A DNA stretch of 64,000 nucleotides from Henricia sp. BOLD:AAB3569. Its lineage: Eukaryota > Echinodermata > Asteroidea > Spinulosida > Echinasteridae. The notes under the pieces were generated by a model that saw only the letters and a program-made list of their open reading frames with translations, did not search any database and had not been told where the DNA came from. Shown piece by piece: positions 9,968-21,140 of the stretch. How positions within the stretch are numbered: the stretch's first letter is position 1; every line of letters begins with the position of its first letter. The position numbers and the translations under genes are program-made. The stretch lies in contig JBBELK010000488.1 of the NCBI GenBank assembly GCA_037783545.1, forward strand, positions 62,001 to 126,000, read 5' to 3'.

Positions 9968-12900
9968 TTGTGAGGGGAAAACAACAATTTTTCCATCGGA
10001 AATTTCTAAAAGCACCAATTCCTTATTATTCAAACTCGTCTGCTACTTTCCGCGTGGAGATTTTGGTATCCGGTGACATTGACCCAAATCCTGGCCCTGA
10101 ATCAACTAATACTTCTGACTACCACACTACCACCACTGAGTTGAAGTCATACTCTCGCAGCAAGCTCCTTGATCTGCGTACTTCTCCATTTTCGAATGCC
10201 ACATCTCTGTCACAATCAGTACTGACCCTGCTAAGAAACCTTAGAATTAGTGCTACATGTACTCCAACCTGCATATACCAGCCTACACATCGAGGCAAGA
10301 AGGCTGGTCGCCGTCGGGCAGTTGGAAAACCTCCATCTGCTAGAGATTTACCCCAGTATGTCTCATCATCATCACCTACATGTAAAAACACAAGTCTTAG
10401 TTTTTGTGTTTTGAATGCGCAGTCTATCTGCAACAAGACGAATGAATTTGTCGACTTGGTACTTCAAAATAATCATGATTTAGTTGCTGTATCAGAGACG
10501 TGGCTCAAACCAGACGACGACTTGATAGCTCGCGAGTGCACCCCAGATGGTTACCTTTTTCATCATATACCCAGACCCCACAAGACAGGTGGAGGTGTTG
10601 CTCTACTTTACAGATCTACGTTGGGTGTCTGCATGAAAAATGATAACGCGAACTATGCAACTTTTGAATCTCTCCATGTGGAGATAACTGGTAATTCCAA
10701 TTCTGTTCGCATGGTAGTCATCTATCGTCCGGAAAGAGACATCCATGGACAACATGTGTGTTTTTCCACTTTTTTGCATGAATTTGAGAACTTGATCACA
10801 CAATATCTCCTCCACCCATCCGAAGTCATATTCGCTGGCGACTTCAACATCCATGTTGACGATATGTCCAACACCAATGCAAAACAGTTTCAGTATTTGC
10901 TCTCATCGTACGGTCTCGTCCAACACATTCATGAGCCAACTCATCGACTTGGACATTGTCTCGATTTGGTGATAACGCGTGAGAATGTCACACCTATAAT
11001 CTCAAATATTAAAATCCACCCTGGACTTTCGGACCACTATGCGATCATGGGCTACGTTGGCTTTAAGAAGCCACCCCTCCCAACTATGACTTTGAAAACT
11101 CGGCGATGGCGTAATATCAATATCACTGCCTTCTGTCATGATATTGAAACATCTCTATCGAACATCGACCTCGGCACTGATGACCTTGAAGCTTGTGTTG
11201 AAGAGTATGAATGCATGGTACGTGAAAATGTGGACAAACATGCTCCACAGGTAACACTATCCATCAAGATTCGACCGGGACCACGTTGGTTTGATGATGA
11301 CATCCGAGCAGCACGGAAAATTCGCCGTCAGCTTGAACGGAGGTGGCGTGCCAATGGCAAGCAAGAGGCTGATCGGCAGAGCTTTCGCCAGCAATGTAAT
11401 GTTGTGAACGTCATGATCAACCAAGCGAAAGTGAGTCACTATTCAACACAGGTGCAACAAAGCTCTGGTGACCAGAAAAAGCTGTTCAGGGTAATCGACA
11501 AGCTGTTGCACAAGCCTAAGTCCCCGGTCCTTCCATCCTCACAATCTGACCAGGACCTTGCAAATGCATTTTCAAATTATTTTGTCAACAAGATTACGAA
11601 CATCCGATCCTCATTGATGCCAGTGTCCAACTCCGTCCCACTAGTTCAGCCACATGCGGATCCCAACTGCAGACTCTCTAATTTTGAGCCAACCAATGTT
11701 AACGAAATTAAGCGTGTCATCATAAACTCGCCATCAAAATCCTGCGAACTTGACCCTATTCCAACTATGATGATAAAGCAACACATTGATGTGTTTGCTC
11801 CTTTTATTACCGAGGTGGTCAACACATCGTTGGACTCGGGTTGCTTCCCAGACAACCTAAAAGTCTCCTACATTCGGCCACTTCTGAAGAAGCCCAGCCT
11901 GGACAAGGAGATTCTGAAAAACTACAGACCCGTCTCAAACCTGAAGTACCTGGGGAAAATCATCGAGCGTATTGTCTCATCCCGCATCTCTGACCACATT
12001 CAAGACCATGAGCTTTCGGACGTTTTCCAGTCTGCATATAAGCCATTCCACGGGACGGAAGTTGCGCTTGTTCGGGTCAGTAATGATATCCTGTCCGCAA
12101 TGGATAATGGTGATATCACAGCGCTAGTTATGCTTGATTTGAGTGCAGCATTCGATACCGTTGATCATGGCATCCTCGTATCTCGACTTAAGAACTATCT
12201 CGGTATACACGGCACGGCTCTCGAATGGTGCAGGTCCTATCTATCAAATAGAACCCAGCATGTCCGCATTGGCAATGCAATATCAGATCCTGTTGTTTTA
12301 GAGTACTCTGTACCACAAGGGTCTGTGCTAGGCCCACAGTGGTTTACTCTTTATACCTTGCCAATTCGTGATATCATCTTGAAACATCATCTGAACTACC
12401 ACGTATATGCAGATGATACTCAACTCTACATAACCTTCAAGTCTTCGCAGGAGCCTGCCGATTCTTCTATTGCAAGACTGGAACAATGCATCTCCGAGAT
12501 CCGATGCTGGATGAAAAACAACTTTCTAAAGCTAAATGAGGAAAAAACGGAGTTTCTCTTGTTTGGATCACGCCAACAATTAACAAAGGTGTCTGTGCCA
12601 TTTATTACAATTGGTGATGCACAGATAGCCCCATCGTTGCAGGCCCGGAACTTGGGGGTTATATTTGATTCAGCAATGACATTTACACCTCACGTCGCTA
12701 ACACTGTCCGTTCGGCATCATTCCAAATTAGAAACATTGGTCGTAAACGCAAGTATTTGAATAGAAGTGCCACCGAGCAAATCATCCATGCATTTGTGAC
12801 TTCACGACTAGACAACGGCAATTCACTACTCTACGGACTCCCTCAGAATCAAATATACCGTCTTCAACGTCTTCAGAATACCGCTGCCCGCATCATCACC

Positions 12901-13257
12901 TTATCCAGGAGGAACTGTCACATCACCCCCATTTTGAAGGAACTACACTGGCTTCCTGTCTCCCAAAGGATTATTTTCAAACTCATGCTTCTGGTCCACA
13001 AAGCTCTCAACAACAAGGCTCCCTACTACATTAAGGAACTACTACATGAATATTCTCCAGCAAGAACTCTTAGATCAAGTAACCAGCAACTTCTGAAGGA
13101 ACCAAATTCTAAGCGAACATGGGGCGCCAGATCTTTTTCTGTTGCAGCTCCTCGACTTTGGAATTCATTGCCACTTGACCTCAGATCATGCCACTGTACA
13201 ACTAGGTTCAAATCACTTCTAAAAACTTACTTGATGTCGCAAATTTTCGAGAATTAA
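9733..13257 (+). CDS. LINE copy 2 ORF fused to satellite start: 2A-like, endonuclease, reverse transcriptase (1,174 aa)
   Basis: The frame starts at a genuine ATG (ATGGCAGAG) in the satellite monomer, runs 78 codons through satellite and continues without a break into the LINE frame. The 2A-like motif ends at 10098, after residue 122. If it worked, it would release a ~121-residue leader from the ~1,052-residue endonuclease/RT. Endonuclease motifs (NAQS, SETW, GDFN, SDH) and RT motifs (LDLSAAFD, PQGSVLGP, YADD at 892-895) are intact. Private changes are R to L at 11258, M to I at 11724 and I to K at 12746, none in a catalytic residue. Whether the satellite ATG is used, or any promoter exists, is not shown by the sequence. 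Confidence 0.85.
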   Translation: MAEKFQSLEKKGVGASWMLPQPVAVCTHLFGVLLTRAHAQSFGLSLTRPSLGRDFGQSVVQTSANLEVEKCSDELQILLVRGKQQFFHRKFLKAPIPYYSNSSATFRVEILVSGDIDPNPGPESTNTSDYHTTTTELKSYSRSKLLDLRTSPFSNATSLSQSVLTLLRNLRISATCTPTCIYQPTHRGKKAGRRRAVGKPPSARDLPQYVSSSSPTCKNTSLSFCVLNAQSICNKTNEFVDLVLQNNHDLVAVSETWLKPDDDLIARECTPDGYLFHHIPRPHKTGGGVALLYRSTLGVCMKNDNANYATFESLHVEITGNSNSVRMVVIYRPERDIHGQHVCFSTFLHEFENLITQYLLHPSEVIFAGDFNIHVDDMSNTNAKQFQYLLSSYGLVQHIHEPTHRLGHCLDLVITRENVTPIISNIKIHPGLSDHYAIMGYVGFKKPPLPTMTLKTRRWRNINITAFCHDIETSLSNIDLGTDDLEACVEEYECMVRENVDKHAPQVTLSIKIRPGPRWFDDDIRAARKIRRQLERRWRANGKQEADRQSFRQQCNVVNVMINQAKVSHYSTQVQQSSGDQKKLFRVIDKLLHKPKSPVLPSSQSDQDLANAFSNYFVNKITNIRSSLMPVSNSVPLVQPHADPNCRLSNFEPTNVNEIKRVIINSPSKSCELDPIPTMMIKQHIDVFAPFITEVVNTSLDSGCFPDNLKVSYIRPLLKKPSLDKEILKNYRPVSNLKYLGKIIERIVSSRISDHIQDHELSDVFQSAYKPFHGTEVALVRVSNDILSAMDNGDITALVMLDLSAAFDTVDHGILVSRLKNYLGIHGTALEWCRSYLSNRTQHVRIGNAISDPVVLEYSVPQGSVLGPQWFTLYTLPIRDIILKHHLNYHVYADDTQLYITFKSSQEPADSSIARLEQCISEIRCWMKNNFLKLNEEKTEFLLFGSRQQLTKVSVPFITIGDAQIAPSLQARNLGVIFDSAMTFTPHVANTVRSASFQIRNIGRKRKYLNRSATEQIIHAFVTSRLDNGNSLLYGLPQNQIYRLQRLQNTAARIITLSRRNCHITPILKELHWLPVSQRIIFKLMLLVHKALNNKAPYYIKELLHEYSPARTLRSSNQQLLKEPNSKRTWGARSFSVAAPRLWNSLPLDLRSCHCTTRFKSLLKTYLMSQIFEN
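10045..10098 (+). other. 2A-like ribosome-skipping motif, LINE copy 2
   Basis: Same DIDPNPGP motif and upstream hydrophobic stretch as copy 1. Here it lies between a satellite-encoded leader that starts at an ATG and the endonuclease. Confidence 0.7.
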
Positions 13258-13275
13258 TTACTTGTTGTTGTTAAC

Positions 13276-13347
13276 AGCGCCTTGAGCACCCTGCAGGGTG
13301 GATATGTGCGCTTTACAAATCTCATTATTATTATTATTATTATTATT
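13276..13347 (+). other. LINE copy 2 3' end: hairpin and (ATT)8 tail
   Basis: AGCGC/GCGCT outer stem around the CACCCTGCAGGGTG palindrome, followed by eight ATT units ending at 13347. The sequence and tail length equal those of copy 1. Confidence 0.7.
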
Positions 13348-13940
13348 ATGCTCCAAAGACTCTATATTGCGCACTTGTCCTAAAAAATTGACAGACTTTC
13401 GCCGGGAAATGGCAGAGAAATTTCAGAGTTTAGAAAAAAAAGGGGTTGGCGCTTCCTGGATGCTCCCGCAACCTGTGGCTGTCTGTACACACCTCTTTGG
13501 TGTACTCCTGAATCGTGCGCATGCTCAGTCCTTCGGACTGTCGTTGACACGGCCCAGTTTGGGACGGGATTTTGGTCAAAGTGTGGTCCAAACGTCGGTA
13601 AATTTGGAGGTCGAAAAATGTTCCGACGAACTTCAAATTTTGCATGCTCCAAAGACTCTATATTGCGCACTTGTCCTAAAACATTGACAGACTTTCGCCC
13701 GGGAAATGGCAGAGAAATTTCAGAGTTTAGAAAAAAAAGGGGTTGGCGCTTCCTGGATGCTCCCGCAACCTGTGGCTGTCTGTACACACCTCTTTGGTGT
13801 ACTCCTGACTCGTGCGCATGCTCAGTCCTTCGGACTGTCGTTGACACGGCCCAGTTTGGGACGGGATTTTGGTCAAAGTGTGGTCCAAACGTCGGCAAAT
13901 TTGGAGGTCGAAAAATGTTCCGACGAACTTCAAATTTTGC
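13348..13940 (+). repeat. Two satellite monomers between LINE 2 and LINE 3 (593 bp)
   Basis: The same two-monomer spacer as 9375-9967, including CCTGAATCGTG, GTCGGTAAAT, CCTAAAACATTG and CGCCCGGG. It contains the ATG at 13706 that would open the copy 3 frame. Confidence 0.95.
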
Positions 13941-16900
13941 TTGTGAGGGGAAAACAACAATTTTTCCATCGGAAATTTCTAAAAGCACCAATTCCTTATT
14001 ATTCAAACTCGTCTGCTACTTTCCGCGTGGAGATTTTGGTATCCGGTGACATTGACCCAAATCCTGGCCCTTAATCAACTAATACTTCTGACTACCACAC
14101 TACCACCACTGAGTTGAAGTCATACTCTCGCAGCAAGCTCCTTGATCTGCGTACTTCTCCATTTTCGAATGCCACATCTCTGTCACAATCAGTACTGACC
14201 CTGCTAAGAAACCTTAGAATTAGTGCTACATGTACTCCAACCTGCATATACCAGCCTACACATCGAGGCAAGAAGGCTGGTCGCCGTCGGGCAGTTGGAA
14301 AACCTCCATCTGCTAGAGATTTACCTCAGTATGTCTCATCATCATCACCTACATGTAAAAACACAAGTCTTAGTTGTTGTGTTTTGAATGCGCAGTCTAT
14401 CTGCAACAAGACGGATGAATTTGTCGACTTGGTACTTCAAAATAATCATGATTTAGTTGCTGTATCAGAGACGTGGCTCAAACCAGACGACGACTTGATA
14501 GCTCGCGAGTGCACCCCAGATGGTTACCTTTTTCATCATATACCCAGACCCCACAAGACAGGTGGAGGTGTTGCTCTACTTTACAGATCTACGTTGGGTG
14601 TCTGCATGAAAAATGATAACGCGAACTATGCAACTTTTGAATCTCTCCATGTGGAGATAACTGGTAATTCCAATTCTGTTCGCATGGTAGTCATCTATCG
14701 TCCGGAAAGAGACATCCATGGACAACATGTGTGTTTTTCCACTTTTTTGCATGAATTTGAGAACTTGATCACACAATATCTCCTCCACCCATCCGAAGTC
14801 ATATTCGCTGGCGACTTCAACATCCATGTTGACGATATGTCCAACACCAATGCAAAACAGTTTCAGTATTTGCTCTCATCGTACGGTCTCGTCCAACACA
14901 TTCATGAGCCAACTCATCGACTTGGACATTGTCTCGACTTGGTGATAACGCGTGAGAATGTCACACCTATAATCTCAAATATTAAAATCCACCCTGGACT
15001 TTCGGACCACTATGCGATCATGGGCTACGTTGGCTTTAAGAAGCCACCCCTCCCAACTATGACTTTGAAAACTCGGCGATGGCGTAATATCAATATCACT
15101 GCCTTCTGTCATGATATTGAAACATCTCTATCGAACATCGACCTCGGCACTGATGACCTTGAAGCTTGTGTTGAAGAGTATGAATGCATGGTACGTGAAA
15201 ATGTGGACAAACATGCTCCACAGGTAACACGATCCATCAAGATTCGACCGGGACCACGTTGGTTTGATGATGACATCCGAGCAGCACGGAAAATTCGCCG
15301 TCCGCTTGAACGGAGGTGGCGTGCCAATGGCAAGCAAGAGGCTGATCGGCAGAGCTTTCGCCAGCAATGTAATGTTGTGAACGTCATGATCAACCAAGCG
15401 AAAGTGAGTCACTATTCAACACAGGTGCAACAAAGCTCTGGTGACCAGAAAAAGCTGTTCAGGGTAATCGACAAGCTGTTGCACAAGCCTAAGTCCCCGG
15501 TCCTTCCATCCTCACAATCTGACCAGGACCTTGCAAATGCATTTTCAAATTATTTTGTCAACAAGATTACGAACATCCGATCCTCATTGATGCCAGTGTC
15601 CAACTCCGTCCCACTAGTTCAGCCACATGCGGATCCCAACTGCAGACTCTCTAATTTTGAGCCAACCAATGTTAACGAAATTAAGCGTGTCATCATGAAC
15701 TCGCCATCAAAATCCTGCGAACTTGACCCTATTCCAACTATGATGATAAAGCAACACATTGATGTGTTTGCTCCTTTTATTACCGAGGTGGTCAACACAT
15801 CGTTGGACTCGGGTTGCTTCCCAGACAACCTAAAAGTCTCCTACATTCGGCCACTTCTGAAGAAGCCCAGCCTGGACAAGGAGATTCTGAAAAACTACAG
15901 ACCCGTCTCAAACCTGAAGTACCTGGGGAAAATCATCGAGCGTATTGTCTCATCCCGCATCTCTGACCACATTCAAGACCATGAGCTTTCGGACGTTTTC
16001 CAGTCTGCATATAAGCCATTCCACGGGACGGAAGTTGCGCTTGTTCGGGTCAGTAATGATATCCTGTCCGCAATGGATAATGGTGATATCACTGCGCTAG
16101 TTATGCTTGATTTGAGTGCAGCATTCGATACCGTTGATCATGGCATCCTCGTATCTCGACTTAAGAACTATCTCGGTATACACGGCACGGCTCTCGAATG
16201 GTGCAGGTCCTATCTATCAAATATAACCCAGCATGTCCGCATTGGCAATGCAATATCAGATCCTGTTGTTTTAGAGTACTCTTTACCACAAGGGTCTGTG
16301 CTAGGCCCACAGTGGTTTACTCTTTATACCTTGCCAATTCGTGATATCATCTTGAAACATCATCTGAACTACCACGTCTATGCAGATGATACTCAACTCT
16401 ACATAACCTTCAAGTCTTCGCAGGAGCCTGCCGATTCTTCTATTGCAAGACTGGAACAATGCATCTCCGAGATCCGATGCTGGATGAAAAACAACTTTCT
16501 AAAGCTAAATGAGGAAAAAACGGAGTTTCTCTTGTTTGGATCACGCCAACAATTAACAAAGGTGTCTGTGCCATTTATTACAATTGGTGATGCACAGATA
16601 GCCCCATCGTTGCAGGCCCGGAACTTGGGGGTTATATTTGATTCAGCAATGACATTTACACCTCACGTCGCTAACACTGTCCGTTCGGCATCATTCCAAA
16701 TTAGAAACATTGGTCGTATACGCAAGTATTTGAATAGAAGTGCCACCGAGCAAATCATCCATGCATTTGTGACTTCACGACTAGACAACGGCAATTCACT
16801 ACTCTACGGACTCCCTCAGAATCAAATATACCGTCTTCAACGTCTTCAGAATACCGCTGCCCGCATCATCACCTTATCCAGGAGGAACTGTCACATCACC

Positions 16901-17230
16901 CCCATTTTGAAGGAACTACACTGGCTTCCTGTCTCCCAAAGGATTATTTTCAAACTCATGCTTCTGGTCCACAAAGCTCTCAACAACAAGGCTCCCTACT
17001 ACATTAAGGAACTACTACATGAATATTCTCCAGCAAGAACTCTTAGATCAAGTAACCAGCAACTTCTGAAGGAACCAAATTCTAAGCGAACATGGGGCGC
17101 CAGATCTTTTTATGTTGCAGCTCCTCGACTTTGGAATTCATTGCCACTTGACCTCAGATCATGCCACTGTACAACTAGGTTCAAATCACTTCTAAAAACT
17201 TACTTGATGTCGCAAATTTTCGAGAATTAA
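13706..17230 (+). pseudogene. LINE copy 3 ORF, broken by a stop just after the 2A-like motif
   Basis: The fused frame opens at the satellite ATG 13706 and runs 122 codons to the final P of the 2A-like motif, where GAA has become TAA (14072-14074). Downstream the frame stays open to the normal stop at 17230, with intact endonuclease and RT catalytic motifs (NAQS, SETW, GDFN, SDH, YADD at 16379-16390). The next in-frame ATG lies inside the endonuclease, so no complete enzyme could start normally. Sister copy 5 has GAA at this site, so the stop arose after the two copies separated. Other substitutions are F to C (14376), Q to P (15303) and S to Y (17112). Confidence 0.88.
14018..14071 (+). other. 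2A-like motif, LINE copy 3 (followed directly by stop)
   Basis: Same DIDPNPGP motif. The codon after the last P is TAA, so this copy encodes only the leader up to the motif. Confidence 0.65.
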
Positions 17231-17248
17231 TTACTTGTTGTTGTTAAC

Positions 17249-17320
17249 AGCGCCTTGAGCACCCTGCAGGGTGGATATGTGCGCTTTACAAATCTCATTA
17301 TTATTATTATTATTATTATT
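17249..17320 (+). other. LINE copy 3 3' end: hairpin and (ATT)8 tail
   Basis: Same outer stem, CACCCTGCAGGGTG palindrome and eight ATT units as in the other copies. Confidence 0.7.
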
Positions 17321-18476
17321 ATGCTCCAAAGACTCTATATTGCGCACTTGTCCTAAAAAATTGACAGACTTTCGCCGGGAAATGGCAGAGAAATTTCAGA
17401 GTTTAGAAAAAAAAGGGGTTGGCGCTTCCTGGATGCTCCCGCAACCTGTGGCTGTCTGTACACACCTCTTTGGTGTACTCCTGACTCGTGCGCATGCTCA
17501 GTCCTTCGGACTGTCGTTGACACGGCTCAGTTTGGGACGGGATTTTGGTCAAAGTGTGGTCCAAACGTCGGCAAATTTGGAGGTCGAAAAATGTTCCGAC
17601 GAACTTCAAATTTTGCATGCTCCAAAGACTCTATATTGCGCACTTGTCCTAACAAATTGACAGACTTTCGCCGGCAAATGGCAGAAAAATTTCAGAGTTT
17701 AGAAAAAAAAGGGGTTGGCGCTTCCTGGATGCTCCCGCAACCTGTGGCTGTCTGTACACACCTCTTTGGTGTACTCCTGACTCGTGCGCATGCTCAGTCC
17801 TTCGGACTGTCGTTGACACGGCCCAGTTTGGGACGGGATTTTGGTCAAAGTGTGGTCCAAACGTCGGCAAATTTGGAGGTCGAAAAATGTTCCGACGAAC
17901 TTCAAATTTTGCATGCTCCAAAGACTCTATATTGCGCACTTGTCCTAAAAAATTGACAGACTTTCGCCGGGAAATGGCAGAGAAATTTCAGAGTTTAGAA
18001 AAAAGGGGTTTGCGCTTCCTGGATGCTCCCGCAACCTGTGGCTGTCTGTACACACCTCTTTGGTGTACTCCTGACTCGTGCGCATGCTCAGTCATTCGGA
18101 CTGTCGTTGACACGGCCCAGTTTGGGACGGGATTTTGGTCAAAGTGTGGTCCAAACGTCGGCAAATTTGGAGGTCGAAAAATTTTCCGACGATCTTCAAA
18201 TTTTGCATGCTCCAAAGACTCTATATTGCGCACTTGTCCTAAAAAATTGACAGACTTTCGCCGGGAAATGGCAGAGAAATTTCAGAGTTTAGAAAAAAAG
18301 GGGGTTGGCGCTTCCTCGATGCTCCCGCAACCTGTGGCTGTCTGTACACACCTCTTTGGTGTACTCCTGACTCGTGCGCATGCTCAGTCCTTCGGACTGT
18401 CGTTGACACGGCCCAGTTTGGGACGGGATTTTGGTCAAAGTGTAGTCCAAACGTCGGCAAATTTGGAGGTCGAAAA

Positions 18477-19364
18477 ATGTTCCGACGAACTTCAAATTTT
18501 GCATGCTCCAAAGACTCTATATTGCGCACTTGTCCTAAAAAATTGACAGACTTTCGCCTGGAAATGGCAGAGAAATTTCAGAGTTTAGAAAAAAAGGGGG
18601 TTGGCGCTTCCTGGATGCTCCCGCAACCTGTGGCTGTCTGTACACACCTCTTTGGTGTACTCCTGACTCGTGCGCATGCTAAGTCCTTCGGACTGTCGTT
18701 GACACGGCCCAGTTTGGGACGGGATTTTGGTGAAAGTGTGGTCCAAACGTCGGCAAATTTGGAGGTCGAAAAATTTTCCGACGAACTTCAAATTTTGCAT
18801 GCTCCAAAGACTCTATATTGCGCACTTGTCCTAAAAAAATGACAGACTTTCGCCGGGAAATGGCAGAGAAATTTCAGAGTTTAGAAAAAAAAGGGGTTGG
18901 CGCTTCCTGGATGCTCCCGCAACCTGTGGCTGTCTGTACACACCTCATTGGTGTACTCCTGACTCGTGCGCATGCTCAGTCCTTCGGACTGTCGTTGACA
19001 CGGCCCAGTTTGGGACGGGATTTTGGTCAAAGTGTGGTCCAAACGTCGGCAAATTTGGAGGTCGAAAAATGTTCCGACGAACTTCAAATTGTGCATGCTC
19101 CAAAGACTCTATATTGCGCACTTGTCCTAAAAAATTGACAGACTTTCGCCGGGAAATGGCAGAGAAAGTTCAGAGTTTAGAAAAAAAAAGGGGTTGGCGC
19201 TTCCTGGATGCTCTCGCAACCTGTGGCTGTCTGTACACACCTCTTTGGTGTACTCCTGACTCGTGCGCATGCTCAGTCCTTCGGACTGTCGTTGACACGG
19301 CCCAGTTTGGGACGGGATTTTGGTCAAAGTGTGGTCCAAACGTCGGCAAATTTGGAGGTCGAAA
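18477..19364 (+). repeat. 3-monomer higher-order unit, type B (about 888 bp)
   Basis: Three consecutive monomers carry ordered marks: GCTAAGTCC with CGCCTGGAAATGG; then AAAAAAATGACAG with CACCTCATTGG; then GAGAAAGTTCAG. The same ordered trio recurs at 29973-30860 and, in related form, at 33229-34116 and 34117-35004. Confidence 0.75.
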
Positions 19365-19505
19365 AATGTTCCGACGAACTTCAAATTTTGCATGCTCCAA
19401 AGACTCTATATTGCGCACTTGTCATAAAAAATTGACAGACTTTCGCCGGGAAATGGCAGAGAAATTTCAGAGTTTAGAAAAAAAAGGGGTTGGCGCTTCC
19501 TCGAT

Positions 19506-19724
19506 GCTCCCGCAACCTGTGGCTGTCTGTACACACCTCTTTGGTGTACTCCTGACTCGTGCGCATGCTCAGTCCTTCGGACTGTCGTTGACACGGCCCA
19601 GTTTGGGACGGGATTTTAGTCAAAGTGTGGTCCAAACGTCGGCAAATTTGGAGGTCGAAAAATGTTCCGACGAACTTCAAATTTTGCATGCTCCAAAGAC
19701 TCTATATTGCGCACTTGTCCTAAA
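19506..19724 (+). other. Recombination junction between two long duplicated blocks
   Basis: The last mark shared with the block after LINE 5 is CCTCGATGC near 19,500 (partner near 30,996). The first mark shared with the block before LINE 1 is CCTAAACAATTG near 19,720 (partner near 4,253). The interval between is too uniform to place the exchange more exactly. This is what an unequal crossover between monomers in register would leave. Confidence 0.75.
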
Positions 19725-21140
19725 CAATTGACAGACTTTCGCCGGGAAATGGCAGATAAATTTCAGAGTTTAGAAAAAAAGGGGTTGGCGCTTCCTGGAT
19801 ATTCCCGCAACCTGTGGCTGTCTGTACACACCTATTTGGTGTACTCCTGACTCGTGCGCATGCTCAGTCCTTCGGACTGTCGTTGACACGGCTCAGTTTG
19901 GGACGGGATTTTGGTCAAAGTGTGGTCCAAACGTCGGCAAATTTTGAGGTCGAAAAATGTTCCGACGAACTTCAAATTTTGCATGCTCCAAAGACTCTAT
20001 ATTGCGCACTTGTCCTAAAAAATTGACAGACTTTCGCCGGGAAATGGCAGAGAAATTTCAGAGTTTAGAAAAAAAAGGGGTTGGCGCTTCCTGGATGCTC
20101 CCGCAACCTGTGGCTGTCTGTACACACCTCTTTGGTGTACTCCTGACTCGTGCGCATGCTCAGTCCTTCGGACTGTCGTTGACACGGCCCAGTTTGGGAC
20201 GGGATTTTGGTCAAAGTGTGGTCCAAACGTCGGCAAATTTGGAGGTCGAAAAATGTTCCGACGAACTTCAAATTTTGCATGCTCCAAAGACTCTATATTG
20301 CGCACTTGTCCTAAAAAATTGACAGACTTTCGCCGGGAAATGGCAGAGAAATTTTAGAGTTTAGAAAAAAAAGGGGTTGGCGCTTCCTGGATGCTCCCGC
20401 CACCTGTGGCTGTCTGTACACACCTCTTTGGTGTACTCCTGACTCGTGCGCATGCTCAGTCCTTCGGACTGTCGTTGACACGGCCCAGTTTGGGACGGGA
20501 TTTTGGTCAAAGTGTGGTCCAAACGTCGGCAAATTTGGAGGTCGAAAAATGTTCCGACGAACTTCAAATTTTGCATGCTCCAAAGACTCTATATTGCGCA
20601 CTTGTCCTAACAAATTGACAGACTTTCGCCGGGAAATGGCAGAGAAATTTCAGAGTTTAGAAAAAAAAGGGGTTGGCGCTTCCTGGTTGCTCCCGCAACC
20701 TGTGGCTGTATGTACACACCTCTTTGGTGTACTCCTGACTCGTGCGCATACTCAGTCCTTCGGACTGTCGTTGACACGGCCCAGTTTGGGACGGGATTTT
20801 GGTCAAAGTGTGGTCCAAACGTCGGTAAATTTGGAGGTTGAAAAATGTTCCGACGAACTTCAAATTTTGCATGCTCCAAAGACTCTATATTGCGCACTTG
20901 TCCTAAAAAATTGACAGACTTTCGCCGGGAAATGGCAGAGAAATTTCAGAGTTTAGAAAAAAAAGGGGTTGGCGCTTCCTGGATGCTCCCGCAACCTGTG
21001 GCTGTCTGTACACACCTCTTTGGTGTACTCCTGACTCGTGCGCATGCTCAGTCCTTCGGACTGTCGTTGACACGGCCCAGTTTGGGACGGGATTTTGGTC
21101 AAAGTGTGGTCCAAACGTCGGCAAATTTGGAGGTCGAAAA

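Larger units (their letters stand above)
9968..13347 (+). mobile_element. LINE copy 2, CR1/L2-like non-LTR retrotransposon, 3,380 bp
   Basis: Same boundaries, length, insertion site and (ATT)8 tail as copy 1, displaced by 3,973 bp. It differs by a handful of substitutions, including private ones at 11258 (R to L), 11724 (M to I) and 12746 (I to K) and silent ones near 12120 and 12405. It lacks the marks shared by copies 3 and 5, so it groups with copies 1 and 4. Confidence 0.95.
5995..13940 (+). repeat. Composite higher-order repeat: LINE plus two monomers, 3,973 bp, two full units
   Basis: Unit 1 is 5995-9967 and unit 2 is 9968-13940, each with a 3,380-bp LINE and 593 bp of satellite. LINE copy 3 begins exactly at 13941, in phase, but is followed by a different satellite stretch. 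The 3,973-bp spacing recurs between LINE copies 4 and 5 (21463 to 25436). Equal unit length and near-identity show that the retroelement is being copied as part of the satellite, not by retrotransposition. Confidence 0.93.
13941..17320 (+). mobile_element. LINE copy 3, CR1/L2-like non-LTR retrotransposon, 3,380 bp, ORF interrupted
   Basis: Same length, boundaries and (ATT)8 tail as the other copies. It shares three amino-acid marks with copy 5 only: N to D at 14414, R to I at 16224 and V to L at 16283 (PQG motif). Private changes are a stop at 14072, F to C at 14376, Q to P at 15303 and S to Y at 17112. It is followed by 14 monomers whose first ~2.3 kb match those after copy 5 at an offset of 11,495-11,496 bp. 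Confidence 0.95.
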
